A stretch of DNA of 64,000 nucleotides from PALSA-555 sp963821325 (GCA_963821325.1 CAWGDC010000005.1:1-64000); one strand, 5' to 3'; positions 1 to 7,309 are shown, counted from the stretch's first letter. Translations and numbers: made by a program. The notes: generated by a model from the sequence alone, not told the origin.

Positions 1-141
1 GGCGGCGCGAGCTACACGGGTAGCCGCTGTGAGGATGCGCCGTGCTGCGGTTGCTGTGACTGACCTAGCGAGTCCCGAGCGCGCGAGCCGAGTGCACGCG
101 CGTTCGGATGCCCAGCTAGGGCACCAAAGAGAGGATCGGAC

Positions 142-339
142 ATGTGGGTGAGTGACGAGATTCGCAAGCTGGCCGCACCAGACCAGTACGGACGGACAAT
201 GCCGTTCGCGGTTTACGTGCAGTATGAGCGCGGCGAGGTCGTGTCGCGGAACCTGGACCTGGCCGCCGCTGAGGCGATGGCAGACAGGGTTGCCGCGGAG
301 GGCCGGCGCGTGCACGTGTCACTCGACGTGTGCGGCTAG
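142..339 (+). CDS. small hypothetical protein, 65 aa
   Basis: The ATG at 142 follows GAGAGG six to seven bases upstream, a fair ribosome-binding site. The protein starts MWVSDEIRKLAAP, has a short beta-rich middle (PFAVYVQYERG) and an alanine-rich helix, and ends with a beta strand (RRVHVSLDVCG). I recognise no family. Codon use is GC-rich at third positions like its neighbours. It is the first complete gene of the mobile-element region. Function unknown. Confidence 0.55.
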   Translation: MWVSDEIRKLAAPDQYGRTMPFAVYVQYERGEVVSRNLDLAAAEAMADRVAAEGRRVHVSLDVCG

Positions 340-362
340 GCGGCTGTTACGGCGGGAAGGGA

Positions 363-743
363 CTAACCGACGTAGGTCCCGCACGCTCCGCACAGCCCCT
401 TCAAGACCCGCGCTTTGGGATGGGGAGGGCACTCCGCGGAGCGTGCGGGACGCCGGGATTCCGGTTTACCCGCACGCGCGTTAGCCTCATTCTGGTTTAC
501 CGCAACGTTCTGGTTTACCGGGATACCGGCACCATTCAGGTTTACCGGCTCATTCAGGCTAACCGATTCGGCACGAGGCAACGGCACGCCCGGCTGAGGC
601 TCAATCGCAGCGATGACAAGAGCACGCAACCACTCTGAGCAGGTAACACCGCCCAGCATCGCGTCAACAGCCGCCGATTCAGCCTCGCTCAGCCGCACCG
701 CACGAGTAACGCGGCGCCCATCGGGACTTTTAGGTCTCGCCAT
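363..743 (-). CDS. ribbon-helix-helix-like DNA-binding protein with NxN repeats
   Basis: A 126-residue protein starting MARPKSPDGRRVTRAVRLSE, a basic strand followed by helices (residues about 12-50) as in ribbon-helix-helix regulators and MobC-like accessory proteins of mobile elements. Residues 60-90 carry a degenerate repeat of asparagines (VNLN, VNQN, VNQN), encoded by copies of GGTAAACC. The C-terminus has a possible metal-binding C-x2-H...C-x2-C arrangement. It is transcribed opposite to its neighbours. A DNA-binding, possibly autoregulatory role is inferred from the N-terminal fold only. The same octamer also occurs outside this gene (see the repeat entry), so the DNA repeat may have its own function. 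Confidence 0.55.
   Translation of the reverse strand: MARPKSPDGRRVTRAVRLSEAESAAVDAMLGGVTCSEWLRALVIAAIEPQPGVPLPRAESVSLNEPVNLNGAGIPVNQNVAVNQNEANARAGKPESRRPARSAECPPHPKARVLKGLCGACGTYVG
473..564. repeat. GGTTTACC octamer repeats
   Basis: The octamer GGTTTACC starts at 473, 494, 512 and 539, and a variant GGCTAACC at 557. Spacings are 21, 18, 27 and 18 bases. All are multiples of three and lie in frame inside the gene at 363-743, so coding repetition is the simplest explanation. A further exact copy at 1546-1553 and a GTTTACC at 751-757, just upstream of the gene's start, lie outside that reading frame. They could be binding sites for the encoded protein or iteron-like elements. Confidence 0.5.
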
Positions 744-868
744 GACACAAGTTTACCAGTAAGCACGCCACGCCTAGCGCGTGACACGACCCCACCCGCA
801 CGAAACAAGGGAAGGGGGGCACTTCATCACAACAGTTCGGCGCTTCAGCTATCGAGAGGTGAGGGGTT

Positions 869-1252
869 ATGACGAGATCACTACGGCGCAGGTTGCGCGG
901 TCGGTCGGTATCGGCCCGGGTAGCAAGCGGTTTGTCTTGCGCGACCAGGACGGCATCGGCTTACGACGGTTCGCGGACTGAGTTGGTACTCGCCGCGTTG
1001 TCGAGGTCGGATAAGTCCCCCGACCTTCCCGCGGAGGTTCACACGGTGGCGTATGCGGTGCGGAAATCGCTGGTTACGGCCAGGATGGGGGCTACGTTCG
1101 CGCTGAGGCTGCGGGGGATGTCGCCCTACCGGATTTGCGGTCTGGTCGCCCGGGTGGCTTGCGAGTGCCCTGAGACGACTACAGGGGGTATCTGTGACGG
1201 GTGGCTGCCGGGGAACATTGAGCGGTTGACGTCTAGCAGGTGGGCGCAATGA
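869..1252 (+). CDS. hypothetical protein, reading frame uncertain
   Basis: The ATG at 869 follows GAGGTGAGGGG, a good ribosome-binding site. However, the frame that starts at GTG 781 looks more protein-like as far as its stop at 981 (VRRFSYREVRGYDEITTAQV), while after about 980 the 869 frame looks better (LVLAALSRSDKSPDLPAEVH). The simplest reading is one gene of about 780-1252 with a single-base frameshift near 975, or two overlapping small genes. No family is recognised. Confidence 0.3.
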   Translation: MTRSLRRRLRGRSVSARVASGLSCATRTASAYDGSRTELVLAALSRSDKSPDLPAEVHTVAYAVRKSLVTARMGATFALRLRGMSPYRICGLVARVACECPETTTGGICDGWLPGNIERLTSSRWAQ

Positions 1253-1499
1253 CGGTCCATGTTTCGTACAGGGGGTCTGTGGTGTCTGTGCAGGTACACG
1301 CGCAGTCGTCTGGGTCGTCTTCGGTCCAGGTTTCAGCGCAGCCTGAGCAGTGGAGCACGATGAGCCCGCATCCTTCCCCGTCGAAACCGTGGCAGGTCCA
1401 CGCCTCGATGACCGCCGGGTTGCTAGCCGCAGGGTCGCAGGCTAGCCGCAGGTGCATCGGCCCGTGGGCGGGGCACCTCGGCGGGTGTCGCGGTTCCAT
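1233..1499 (-). CDS. cysteine-rich small protein, probably zinc-binding
   Basis: The 88-residue product has eleven cysteines, including CHGFDGEGC, HCSGC and CACTC clusters, which suggests a zinc-ribbon-like fold. The ATG at 1499 lacks a strong ribosome-binding site. Its last codons overlap the end of the plus-strand gene at 869-1252 in a convergent arrangement. Small cysteine-cluster proteins are common in actinobacterial mobile elements. No specific function can be given. Confidence 0.45.
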   Translation of the reverse strand: MEPRHPPRCPAHGPMHLRLACDPAASNPAVIEAWTCHGFDGEGCGLIVLHCSGCAETWTEDDPDDCACTCTDTTDPLYETWTVIAPTC

Positions 1500-1517
1500 G
1501 AGGCCAGCCTAGGTAAT

Positions 1518-1574
1518 GGGGCCGGGCGGCCGGGAATCGAACTCCGGTTTACCTAGCCGCTCTCGCCCGGCCCC
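1518..1574. other. tRNA-like stem with a TTCGATTC arm
   Basis: A perfect 10-bp stem, GGGGCCGGGC (1518-1527) with GCCCGGCCCC (1565-1574), encloses a sequence that on the minus strand reads GGAGTTCGATTCCCGG, like a tRNA T-arm next to an acceptor stem. The span is only 57 nt. The T-stem pairs imperfectly and there is no anticodon arm, so this is not a functional tRNA. A tRNA-derived remnant, an attachment-site core or a terminator are alternatives. It contains a copy of the GGTTTACC octamer. Confidence 0.4.
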
Positions 1575-1695
1575 GTGGGTACCCGCGGCGCGTCGGCACA
1601 TGCTAGCAGGACGAAACGCCGGGAGGCGTCGGCCCGTGTGGCGGGTCCAGGTGAGTACAGGTCAGAAGATCGCAGCGAGGAGAGGACACGCACCG

Positions 1696-1905
1696 ATGTA
1701 CCAGATCAGCAGCAAGACGGGCATTTGGCACGTTGTTGAAGCCGAGATGCCCGACGGCGCGACCGCGCTGAAGATGTGGCGCGGCCAGGACCTGCCCACG
1801 ACCAGATGCGGGCGGCAGTTGGAGCCGGTCAATTTCTTCGAGCCGGGCAAGAAGCCCTATACCCGGCGCTGCTCCTGCTCCCGCTGCTATGCCTCACCCG
1901 CCTGA
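1696..1905 (+). CDS. small hypothetical protein with C-terminal CxCxxC
   Basis: The ATG at 1696 follows GCGAGGAGAGGA about 12 bases upstream. The 69-residue product (MYQISSKTGIWHVVEAEMP...) ends in RRCSCSRCYASPA, a possible metal site with an upstream cysteine at TTRCGRQ. The composition looks protein-like. It lies between the tRNA-like stem and the next small gene on the same strand. No family recognised. Confidence 0.5.
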   Translation: MYQISSKTGIWHVVEAEMPDGATALKMWRGQDLPTTRCGRQLEPVNFFEPGKKPYTRRCSCSRCYASPA

Positions 1906-2022
1906 GCGGTTCGGAAGTTGGCCCGTGGTGCCCGGTTTAGCCGGGGGGCGTGTCGTGGCGCGCTGCGGGTGCGTGTTTGTGCAGGTCAAAAGGGATAGCA
2001 GCGAGGAAGAGAGGGCCTAGTG

Positions 2023-2457
2023 ATGGCGAAGACACGTGAGGACTACTTGAGGTACGAGGCGGCGGCGAGGACTCTCGCGGAGGCCGCGGAAACGGCGGAG
2101 GAGCGTGAATACTTCCTGGGTCGCGCTGCGCTGCACCGAAGCAGGGCCGAGGGGTCTTCACCCGCTGGCCGTGTCGCCAGAGCGGCCAGCGGGGGCATGG
2201 AGTTTGCAAGCAGCGGGTGTCCGGGCTGCCACCGCAACCACGATGGTTGTATAATGGTTGCATGGTTAGTTACACACTCCGCATACCAGAAGAGCTCTAC
2301 GAGCAAATCAAGCAAGCAGCCCAGCGCAGCCAGAGAAGCATCCATGGCGAGCTTCTCTGGCTGCTCGGCCAAGCACTGCGAAGCCAGGAGGAAGGCGCAT
2401 GAGAGAGATCCCTCTTCGCGGACCCTGCGCTGCTGGCCGCGTCGCCCTGGTCGATGA
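2023..2457 (+). CDS. small helical hypothetical protein, C-terminus doubtful
   Basis: The ATG at 2023 (a GTG lies three bases before) follows AGGAAGAGAGGG. Residues 1-50 (MAKTREDYLRYEAAARTLAE...) form a convincing charged helix typical of small actinobacterial element proteins. After roughly position 2200 the frame becomes serine/cysteine-rich and overlaps two better-supported genes (2262-2402 and 2399-2911). The true gene probably ended earlier, with a stop lost by a frameshift. Function unknown. Confidence 0.4.
   Translation: MAKTREDYLRYEAAARTLAEAAETAEEREYFLGRAALHRSRAEGSSPAGRVARAASGGMEFASSGCPGCHRNHDGCIMVAWLVTHSAYQKSSTSKSSKQPSAAREASMASFSGCSAKHCEARRKAHERDPSSRTLRCWPRRPGR
2235..2262 (+). promoter_or_regulatory. 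operator palindrome plus -10 box of a leaderless promoter
   Basis: A perfect inverted repeat, CAACCA-CGA-TGGTTG (2235-2249), directly abuts a consensus -10 hexamer TATAAT (2250-2255). Seven bases later is the ATG (2262) of an Arc-like protein gene, so transcription would start on or next to the start codon. That gene lacks a Shine-Dalgarno sequence, which fits a leaderless mRNA. The half-site recurs as ATGGTTG at 2243, ATGGTTG at 2254 and ATGGTTA at 2262. Autorepression by the adjacent ribbon-helix-helix protein is inferred. Confidence 0.6.
2262..2402 (+). CDS. Arc/ribbon-helix-helix repressor, 46 aa
   Basis: The product begins MVSYTLRIPEELYEQIKQAA, the strand-helix pattern of Arc/CopG-type ribbon-helix-helix repressors (strand at residues 2-7, helices at about 9-22 and 27-40), and is of typical size. 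I chose the start at 2262 because the fold begins there and because TATAAT lies seven bases upstream. The next gene overlaps its stop by four bases (ATGA), so repressor and homing endonuclease are probably co-transcribed and translationally coupled. The palindrome over the promoter is the obvious candidate operator. Confidence 0.75.
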   Translation: MVSYTLRIPEELYEQIKQAAQRSQRSIHGELLWLLGQALRSQEEGA

Positions 2458-2911
2458 CGAGGACTACGAGTTGGTGATGCAGTACAAGTGGCACGTATTG
2501 GAGCAAGCCACGCCCGGGAAGATCATGGGTCCATATGCCCGGGCCAGCCTCTACTACGGACCGCAAGACCAAAACCGCAAGATCCTCATGCATCGCCTTC
2601 TGCTGCCCGGGGCGTCCCGGGTAGACCACAAAGACCGCTACGGACTCAACAATCAGCGGTCGAACCTGCGACCTGCGACCGCTGGCCAGAACGTCGTAAA
2701 CAGCCGCACCAGGAGGGGTGCCCGTAGCCAGTACAAGGGCTTGTACTGGACAGACGGCGTATGGCGGGTCAGGATCCTGGCCGATGGCCGCAGGTATTCT
2801 CTCGGCCGGTTCGCCGACGAGGTAGAGGCAGCCCTCGCGTACGACAGGGCGGCCCGTGAACTGTTCGGGGAGTTCGCAGGGCTCAACTTCCCCGAGAGGG
2901 AAGCGTCTTGA
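2399..2911 (+). CDS. HNH homing endonuclease with AP2 domain
   Basis: Residues about 60-105 hold an HNH_3-type nuclease core (MHRLLLPG...VDHKDRYGLNNQRSNLRPAT), with the N...NLR pattern that typically follows. Residues about 112-165 (YKGLYWTDGVWRVRILADG ... AALAYDRAARELFGEFAGLN) are an AP2-type DNA-binding domain. This architecture is characteristic of free-standing phage homing endonucleases. The length of 170 aa is normal for the family. The ATG overlaps the stop of the Arc-like gene. It probably spreads itself by cutting a homologous site; the target is unknown. Confidence 0.85.
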   Translation: MREIPLRGPCAAGRVALVDDEDYELVMQYKWHVLEQATPGKIMGPYARASLYYGPQDQNRKILMHRLLLPGASRVDHKDRYGLNNQRSNLRPATAGQNVVNSRTRRGARSQYKGLYWTDGVWRVRILADGRRYSLGRFADEVEAALAYDRAARELFGEFAGLNFPEREAS

Positions 2912-3048
2912 ACTCGGCCCGATCGCTATGGAGTTATCAAGGTCCGGGCTGTCCGGGCCGACGCTCTCCAGCGGCCGGCCCGACACCCCCGATTATACCG
3001 CCTGACCAGCAGAAACGACAGGAAACACGCACCGAGGAGGAGCAGGAA

Positions 3049-3455
3049 ATGACCACCACGACCACGCTAGGCGAGGGAGTGCTCAACTGGTCCCGCTATG
3101 AGCGGATCGGGGACCGCTACGGGGCCATTCACCTAGAGACCGCGCTCAACAGCGGCAAGTACGCCGACTGGGCGGGCGCTCCGGCCAGCACCAGGGAACG
3201 CTCGTGGCGCACATCATCGAGACGCGGCAGTCTCAGCACATCGGCGACATCTTCCGGGGCATCGGGCCGTCGACTCCCACGGCCGGCGACGCGATCACGC
3301 TTGGCGCGGGAACCCTGTTCACCGAGATGGACGACGGCGTTCCGCGTATCGGCGTCACGCCGGATGACGGCCGGGAGACGGACTGGATGGACCCCCGGGC
3401 GTTGTACCGCTGCCACTCGCAGACGGTGCGGCTGGAATTCCGGCCAGCACAGTAA
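3049..3455 (+). CDS. conserved mobile-element protein, frameshifted
   Basis: The ATG at 3049 follows AGGAGGAGCAGGAA, a strong ribosome-binding site. The N-terminal half (MTTTTTLGEGVLNWSRYERI ... NSGKYADWAGAP) and the C-terminal half (VAHIIETRQSQHIGDIFRGI ... ALYRCHSQTVRLEF) lie in different frames that join near 3195-3203 if one base is restored (TREALVAHI). The combined product of about 136 aa matches my memory of a protein common in actinobacterial phages and AICEs, without known function. Sequencing error or real decay cannot be told apart here. Confidence 0.6.
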
Positions 3456-3523
3456 CGCAATAGCGGGCGGCGTGTTCACAGCACGCCGCCCGCCGAGGTC
3501 ACACCGAACTGGGGAGCTAGGCC

Positions 3524-5203
3524 ATGACCATAACCGACGATACCCCGCACGCCTCCGGGCTGCGGGACGTGACAGACGAGGAACTAGCCGCACTGTTCGC
3601 CGCCGCTGATGACCTGACGAGGGCCGCAGTGCAGCGAGAGGCCGACCGCCGGGACCGGGAAGACCGGCTCGCGAAAACCAGGGCCAAGGGCGCCGCAGTC
3701 TACGCCGAAGGCGAGCAGGCCGCATACGCCCAGTACCTCGAGGCGGACGCCGTATGCAAAGGCGAGTTGCTCAGCAGGGCAGGCAAGGCGGCGCACCAGC
3801 GCAAGGAGTTCGCCGACGAGTTCGCGCTATGGCGGCTGCCCAAGGACAAGGCCGCGCTGTACGCCAGCTGGGAACTTAACGACTTCTGGCGGGAAAACGG
3901 GGGCCGCATCACCCCACGGGAGTACGTGAAGCAGCGAGCGGCAGCGCGGCGCGGCGAGTACCAGCAGGCCCGAGACGAGAGGCAGGCACGCAATGGAATG
4001 GGCGGACATGAGGCGGGAGCACTTCGACGCGAAGCTACTGCCGGCGAAACACCGCAAGACGGCCGGGGACGGCCTGTTCTCAGTGGTGGACGTCCTGCCA
4101 GCCAGGACACCGGAACCAGCCAGGACCGAACCGCAGGACGGGCAACTGGACCTGTTCAGCAACCCGGACGAGTAGGAGCGGGCATGGGCTTCATCTACGC
4201 CGCAGTGCGGGAAACCGTCCGCGCCGCTGAGCGCGACCGGAACGAGCGGCAGGCATCCTCCGCCGTAGCAGTGATGGACGGCAAGATCATGCCCCGGCAG
4301 GCCGCGATACCCGCCGAGCCGGTCGACGGCGCTCAGCTCCTCGCTGAGACAGTCACCGCCCTGGGTCACTTCGCCGTATGGCCGAGCGAGGCCGCGCTGA
4401 TCACCGCCGCACTGTGGGCGGCGCAGCGGCACGCCAGGAACGAGAAAACCGGGCTCCCCATCTGGCCGTACTCGACACACCTCTTCTTCACCAGCGAAGA
4501 GGGCGGCTCAGGCAAGTCATGGATGGCCCGCCTCGTCGCGAAGCTCGCCCCTGACGGGAAGATGCTCGTGGAAGCGTCCAAGGCGTCTCTCATCCGGCTC
4601 ATCGGCAAGCGGGCCACTCCCGTGGTCACCGAACTGGACGTGCTAGTCGGCAACGGCGGGCGCAGTAAGTGGTTCACCGGGATCGCAAACGCCGCCTACG
4701 AGCAGGACCAGTCGACCTACCGCGTCGACCACGGCAAGGAACTTGAGATCCCCCTGATGGGCGGGTTCGTCCTCGACGGCCTCGACAGCGTAGAGAAGTC
4801 AACCGGCATGGAGATGCGGACCCTCATGTCCCGGTGCCTCAAGATCCGGGTGAAGCGCGCCCCGGACGGCTACCGGGCCCCGAGGTTCGATGACGCCGCA
4901 CGGGCCGCGTTCGCCCACGGCAACGAGAAACTGGCCGCATGGATGGCGCAGGAAGTCCGCAACGGCATCGCGAACCACGTACCCGAGGTCCCCGAAGGCC
5001 TCGGCAACCGCCCCGCCGCGCTCTGGGAGCCTCTGTTCAGCGTTGCCGACGCAGCTGGCGGATCCTGGCCCGAGTGGGCAAGGCAGGCGTGCGTCGAGCT
5101 CGAGGCGCCCGGCGCGGTGCAGGACCAGGACAAGGAAGACGCCTACCAGGCAGCAATCGCGTCGTGGGCGGGCGGCTCGAACGAGCAGGACGAAGACGCC
5201 TGA
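3524..5203 (+). CDS. open frame fusing an N-terminal element protein to a DUF3631-like ATPase
   Basis: The frame is open for 559 residues but is probably two genes. Residues 1-155 are a charged helical protein (MTITDDTPHASGLRDVTDEE...). Residues 157-220 are low-complexity sequence translated through the out-of-frame gene at 3993-4175. From the ATG at 4184, preceded by AGGAGC, begins a 339-residue ATPase with Walker A in SEEGGSGKSW, an acidic VVTELDVLV strand and a conserved core like the DUF3631 helicase/primase-associated ATPases of mycobacteriophages and AICEs. A role in element replication is inferred. A lost stop near 3990-4180 would explain the fusion. The start at 3524 follows GGGGAG. 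Confidence 0.65.
   Translation: MTITDDTPHASGLRDVTDEELAALFAAADDLTRAAVQREADRRDREDRLAKTRAKGAAVYAEGEQAAYAQYLEADAVCKGELLSRAGKAAHQRKEFADEFALWRLPKDKAALYASWELNDFWRENGGRITPREYVKQRAAARRGEYQQARDERQARNGMGGHEAGALRREATAGETPQDGRGRPVLSGGRPASQDTGTSQDRTAGRATGPVQQPGRVGAGMGFIYAAVRETVRAAERDRNERQASSAVAVMDGKIMPRQAAIPAEPVDGAQLLAETVTALGHFAVWPSEAALITAALWAAQRHARNEKTGLPIWPYSTHLFFTSEEGGSGKSWMARLVAKLAPDGKMLVEASKASLIRLIGKRATPVVTELDVLVGNGGRSKWFTGIANAAYEQDQSTYRVDHGKELEIPLMGGFVLDGLDSVEKSTGMEMRTLMSRCLKIRVKRAPDGYRAPRFDDAARAAFAHGNEKLAAWMAQEVRNGIANHVPEVPEGLGNRPAALWEPLFSVADAAGGSWPEWARQACVELEAPGAVQDQDKEDAYQAAIASWAGGSNEQDEDA
3993..4175 (+). CDS. small overlapping element protein, 60 aa
   Basis: Out of frame within the long open frame, this ORF gives MEWADMRREHFDAKLLPAKH and ends ...DGQLDLFSNPDE. 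That looks natural, whereas the overlapping frame at the same place is low-complexity. Proteins starting with a WADMRREHFDAK-like segment are, as I recall, frequent next to ATPase genes in actinobacterial elements. Its TAG at 4173-4175 lies eight bases before the ATPase ATG at 4184, consistent with a compact operon of three genes. Function unknown. Confidence 0.6.
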   Translation: MEWADMRREHFDAKLLPAKHRKTAGDGLFSVVDVLPARTPEPARTEPQDGQLDLFSNPDE

Positions 5204-5249
5204 CGCACCACCAGGCACGCATACCGTAATTCACCAGGAGGCAGGGACA

Positions 5250-5654
5250 ATGAACGACAAAGACCAGCACGTCACCGACGCGATCCGCGCAGCGCTCGAA
5301 CGCGGTGAGCCCATCACCGTGGAAGGCATCGCCCGCCTCGCCGGGGTCGACAAGAAATACATCTACCGCCGCCCCCTGCTCCTCGCCATAGTCCAGCGGG
5401 AACGGGAACCAGGGATGGCCGAACGGGACAAGTACAGCGTCAACGTCACCGTCAAGTTCTCCCCCCATGTACTGGACCTGATACGCGATGAGGTCGGGCC
5501 GGACGGGGTAGAAGCCCAGTTCATACGGGACGCCGTAGCGGAAGTCCTCGCCGGCCGGCTGGACGTCGAGATCGATGACGTGGACCCCGTGAGGCGGCAG
5601 GCACGAAGGCGGTCCAACTACAACAAGCGGGCAGCGAAGGGGGCGGGCAGTTAG
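5250..5654 (+). CDS. helix-turn-helix DNA-binding protein, 134 aa
   Basis: The ATG at 5250 follows CAGGAGGCAGGGAC, a strong ribosome-binding site. Residues about 5-40 (VTDAIRAALERGEPITVEGI ... AGVDKKYIYRR) resemble the helix-turn-helix of actinobacterial element proteins annotated as DUF6262-like or transposition helpers. Residues about 60-95 (YSVNVTVKFSPHVLDLIRDE) resemble a ribbon-helix-helix. The tail is strongly basic. The gene converges on the minus-strand gene that follows, with a four-base overlap. A regulatory or replication-accessory role is inferred. Confidence 0.6.
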   Translation: MNDKDQHVTDAIRAALERGEPITVEGIARLAGVDKKYIYRRPLLLAIVQREREPGMAERDKYSVNVTVKFSPHVLDLIRDEVGPDGVEAQFIRDAVAEVLAGRLDVEIDDVDPVRRQARRRSNYNKRAAKGAGS

Positions 5655-6310
5655 CCGCTGCCGGGCGGGAGTTCGGCCAGCACCTCACCGGGGACCACGC
5701 TGACCCGCCTCCGCAGCGCCTCCAGTTCCCGGTTATCCGCCTCGATCTTCGCCCTTATCGCCGCAAGATGAGCGTCAGCCTCCTGCTGCGCCACATCATG
5801 CCTGACAACACTCCGCTGCGGCTTCTCATCCCCGTTCAGCACAGCCAGGTTCTTGTACACGTTGAGTTGGACTTTCAGGGCCTCGATCCTCGCCGACACA
5901 TCGACCAGGGGGTTCCCGTCGGGGTCCTCGGCCACACGGCCGACAGCCGTGATTTTCCAGCCGGGGTTCTCGATGACCTCCTGGACGGCGATCGTCAGCA
6001 GCTCAAGCCGGCTGCGCATCACGGCGCGGCCGGTTTTCTCGTCTTCCTGCTCCGGGTGGCGGGCGACGAGGATCCGGGTGACATCCTCCGGGGTGAGCTC
6101 GTACAGGTCGGCGAGGTCGGCGAGGGTGTATTTCCCGGTGCGCCACGCCGTGTAGACCTGGCCGTCTTTCGCGGCGATCACCTGACCCACTCTTTGGGGG
6201 CTAACGCCGTAGTCCTTCGCCAGTACGGTGAGGCTGCGTTCGCCCGCATTCCACCGGGCCCAGATCTCGCCGTCGCGGGGGATCTTGGCCGGGTCCTTGG
6301 GTCGCGCCAT
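5651..6310 (-). CDS. helix-turn-helix protein with coiled-coil C-terminus
   Basis: The 219-residue product opens MARPKDPAKIPRDGEIWARW and contains two tandem helix-turn-helix-like segments: NAGERSLTVLAKDYGVSPQR (about 20-45) and TGKYTLADLADLYELTPEDV (about 55-80). The C-terminal third, about 165-210, is a charged coiled coil. Small-terminase-like or regulatory DNA-binding proteins of phages and AICEs look like this. No terminase large subunit is visible, so I call only a DNA-binding protein. It converges with the plus-strand gene at 5250-5654. Confidence 0.6.
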   Translation of the reverse strand: MARPKDPAKIPRDGEIWARWNAGERSLTVLAKDYGVSPQRVGQVIAAKDGQVYTAWRTGKYTLADLADLYELTPEDVTRILVARHPEQEDEKTGRAVMRSRLELLTIAVQEVIENPGWKITAVGRVAEDPDGNPLVDVSARIEALKVQLNVYKNLAVLNGDEKPQRSVVRHDVAQQEADAHLAAIRAKIEADNRELEALRRRVSVVPGEVLAELPPGSG

Positions 6311-6382
6311 ACCCCTCCCGAAAGCTATAAGCGCCTGGCAGTCGTAATCCGAGGATAGCGGCGGGAATCCCGTTCGCTCACG

Positions 6383-6493
6383 TTAGCTTTCGCTGGCGTC
6401 CTCGTCGCTGCCGTCCTGACCTTCGCCCTCATCCTCCAGGTCACACACGCACTCGCGGATAGGCTCAAGGCAGAAGGGGCACGAACGGCTCAC
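6383..6493 (-). CDS. 36-aa acidic CxxC protein
   Basis: A GTG start at 6493 overlaps the TGA of the upstream gene (GTGA), indicating translational coupling. The product starts MSRSCPFCLEPIRECVCD, with a CPFC...CVC cluster that could bind a metal, and ends in a run of Glu, Asp and Gly. Very small cysteine-plus-acidic proteins of this kind are common in actinobacterial elements. Function unknown. Confidence 0.5.
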   Translation of the reverse strand: MSRSCPFCLEPIRECVCDLEDEGEGQDGSDEDASES

Positions 6494-6657
6494 ACGCCGC
6501 CGCCGCCGGGCAGCCAGCCGAGTACGGCTATCGCCTCGAGCAACTGGCGGGGCGTCGGCCGGATAGACGCCACCAGGTCAGGGTGAGGCTCAACAGGGTG
6601 GCGCTGCCGGGCTGCTGGGAGCTCCAGCAGGAACGTTTCGAGGTCAAGATCGGGCAC
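6490..6657 (-). CDS. 55-aa hypothetical protein
   Basis: From GTG 6657 the product reads MPDLDLETFLLELPAARQRH ... PRQLLEAIAVLGWLPGGGGV. The composition is protein-like with GC-rich third positions, and its stop overlaps the start of the 36-aa gene. It belongs to a chain of tiny minus-strand genes (6804 down to 6383). No family recognised. Confidence 0.5.
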   Translation of the reverse strand: MPDLDLETFLLELPAARQRHPVEPHPDLVASIRPTPRQLLEAIAVLGWLPGGGGV

Positions 6658-6669
6658 GGCAATATCTTG

Positions 6670-6804
6670 TCACGTCAGCAGCAGTGCCGCTCTCCCGTCC
6701 TCGCCGCTATCAGGCGGGTCGTCGGAACGCGGGTCGTCCCCCGCCCACAGGCGGAAGATCACGGCGGCAACGGGAATTAGGGCAATGAGGAACCAGGACA
6801 ACAC
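6670..6804 (-). CDS. 44-aa single-span membrane protein
   Basis: From GTG 6804 the product begins MLSWFLIALIPVAAVIFRLW, one transmembrane helix with its N-terminus at the membrane, followed by an acidic tail (GDDPRSDDPPDSGEDG). It lies 12 bases before the next small gene on the minus strand. Ribosome-binding evidence is weak. Such small membrane proteins occur in spread or entry-exclusion regions of conjugative elements, but no function can be assigned. Confidence 0.4.
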   Translation of the reverse strand: MLSWFLIALIPVAAVIFRLWAGDDPRSDDPPDSGEDGRAALLLT

Positions 6805-6898
6805 GAAAGCACAGCACCGATCGGGGTAAGAGAGGCAGCGACGAGAAGGGGGCGTTTCCGGCCTGTGACCTGCTGAAACGCTGACCTCCAGTGTATCA

Positions 6899-7181
6899 GT
6901 CAGGCGGTGAAGCGGCGCACCGGCGTTCCAGTTCGGCCGCCTGCCGCGCCGCCGCCTCCGATAGCGCACGAACCCGCAGCCTCCGCAGCCGGGTCACCCT
7001 CACTGAACCCCGTACAGACGTTCACCGTCTCCCCGATGCGGAGGAACAGGCCGCCGGAGTCAGCGCGGATCTCGGTGATGTCGCCTGGGCGGAGGTCCCA
7101 GATGCCTACGGTGGCGACCTGGCGTTAGCTATCGGCGCGCTCGGGGGATGGCGGGGTGTCGGTGCTCAGGACTAGGTTCAT
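6899..7181 (-). pseudogene. broken small gene of the mobile element
   Basis: From ATG 7181 the frame reads MNLVLSTDTPPSPERADS and stops at TAA 7125-7127. The same frame then continues naturally (QVATVGIWDLRPGDITEIRA, GLFLRIGETVNVCTGFSEGD). A second frame takes over near 6985 (RVRALSEAAARQAAELERRC), ending near 6899. One nonsense change and one frameshift would reconnect a protein of about 90 aa. Whether this is decay or sequence error is open. Confidence 0.4.
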
Positions 7182-7309
7182 GACTCGTCTTTTCCGGGGC
7201 CTCGGGCAGACGTTTTTACTCGGCCTTCAGTGTCTCGATCCGGCAATGATCTCCTGCGCCTCGGCGAGGCGGGTACGCCTCTCGCCCGTACAGTTACCCA
7301 CGACTCTCC

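Noticed and set aside
881..1249. Minus-strand Arg/Pro-rich frame of 122 codons
   Set aside because: Composition typical of an antisense shadow; overlaps better plus-strand frames.
1518..1574. Functional tRNA
   Set aside because: Only 57 nt, no anticodon arm, mismatched T-stem.
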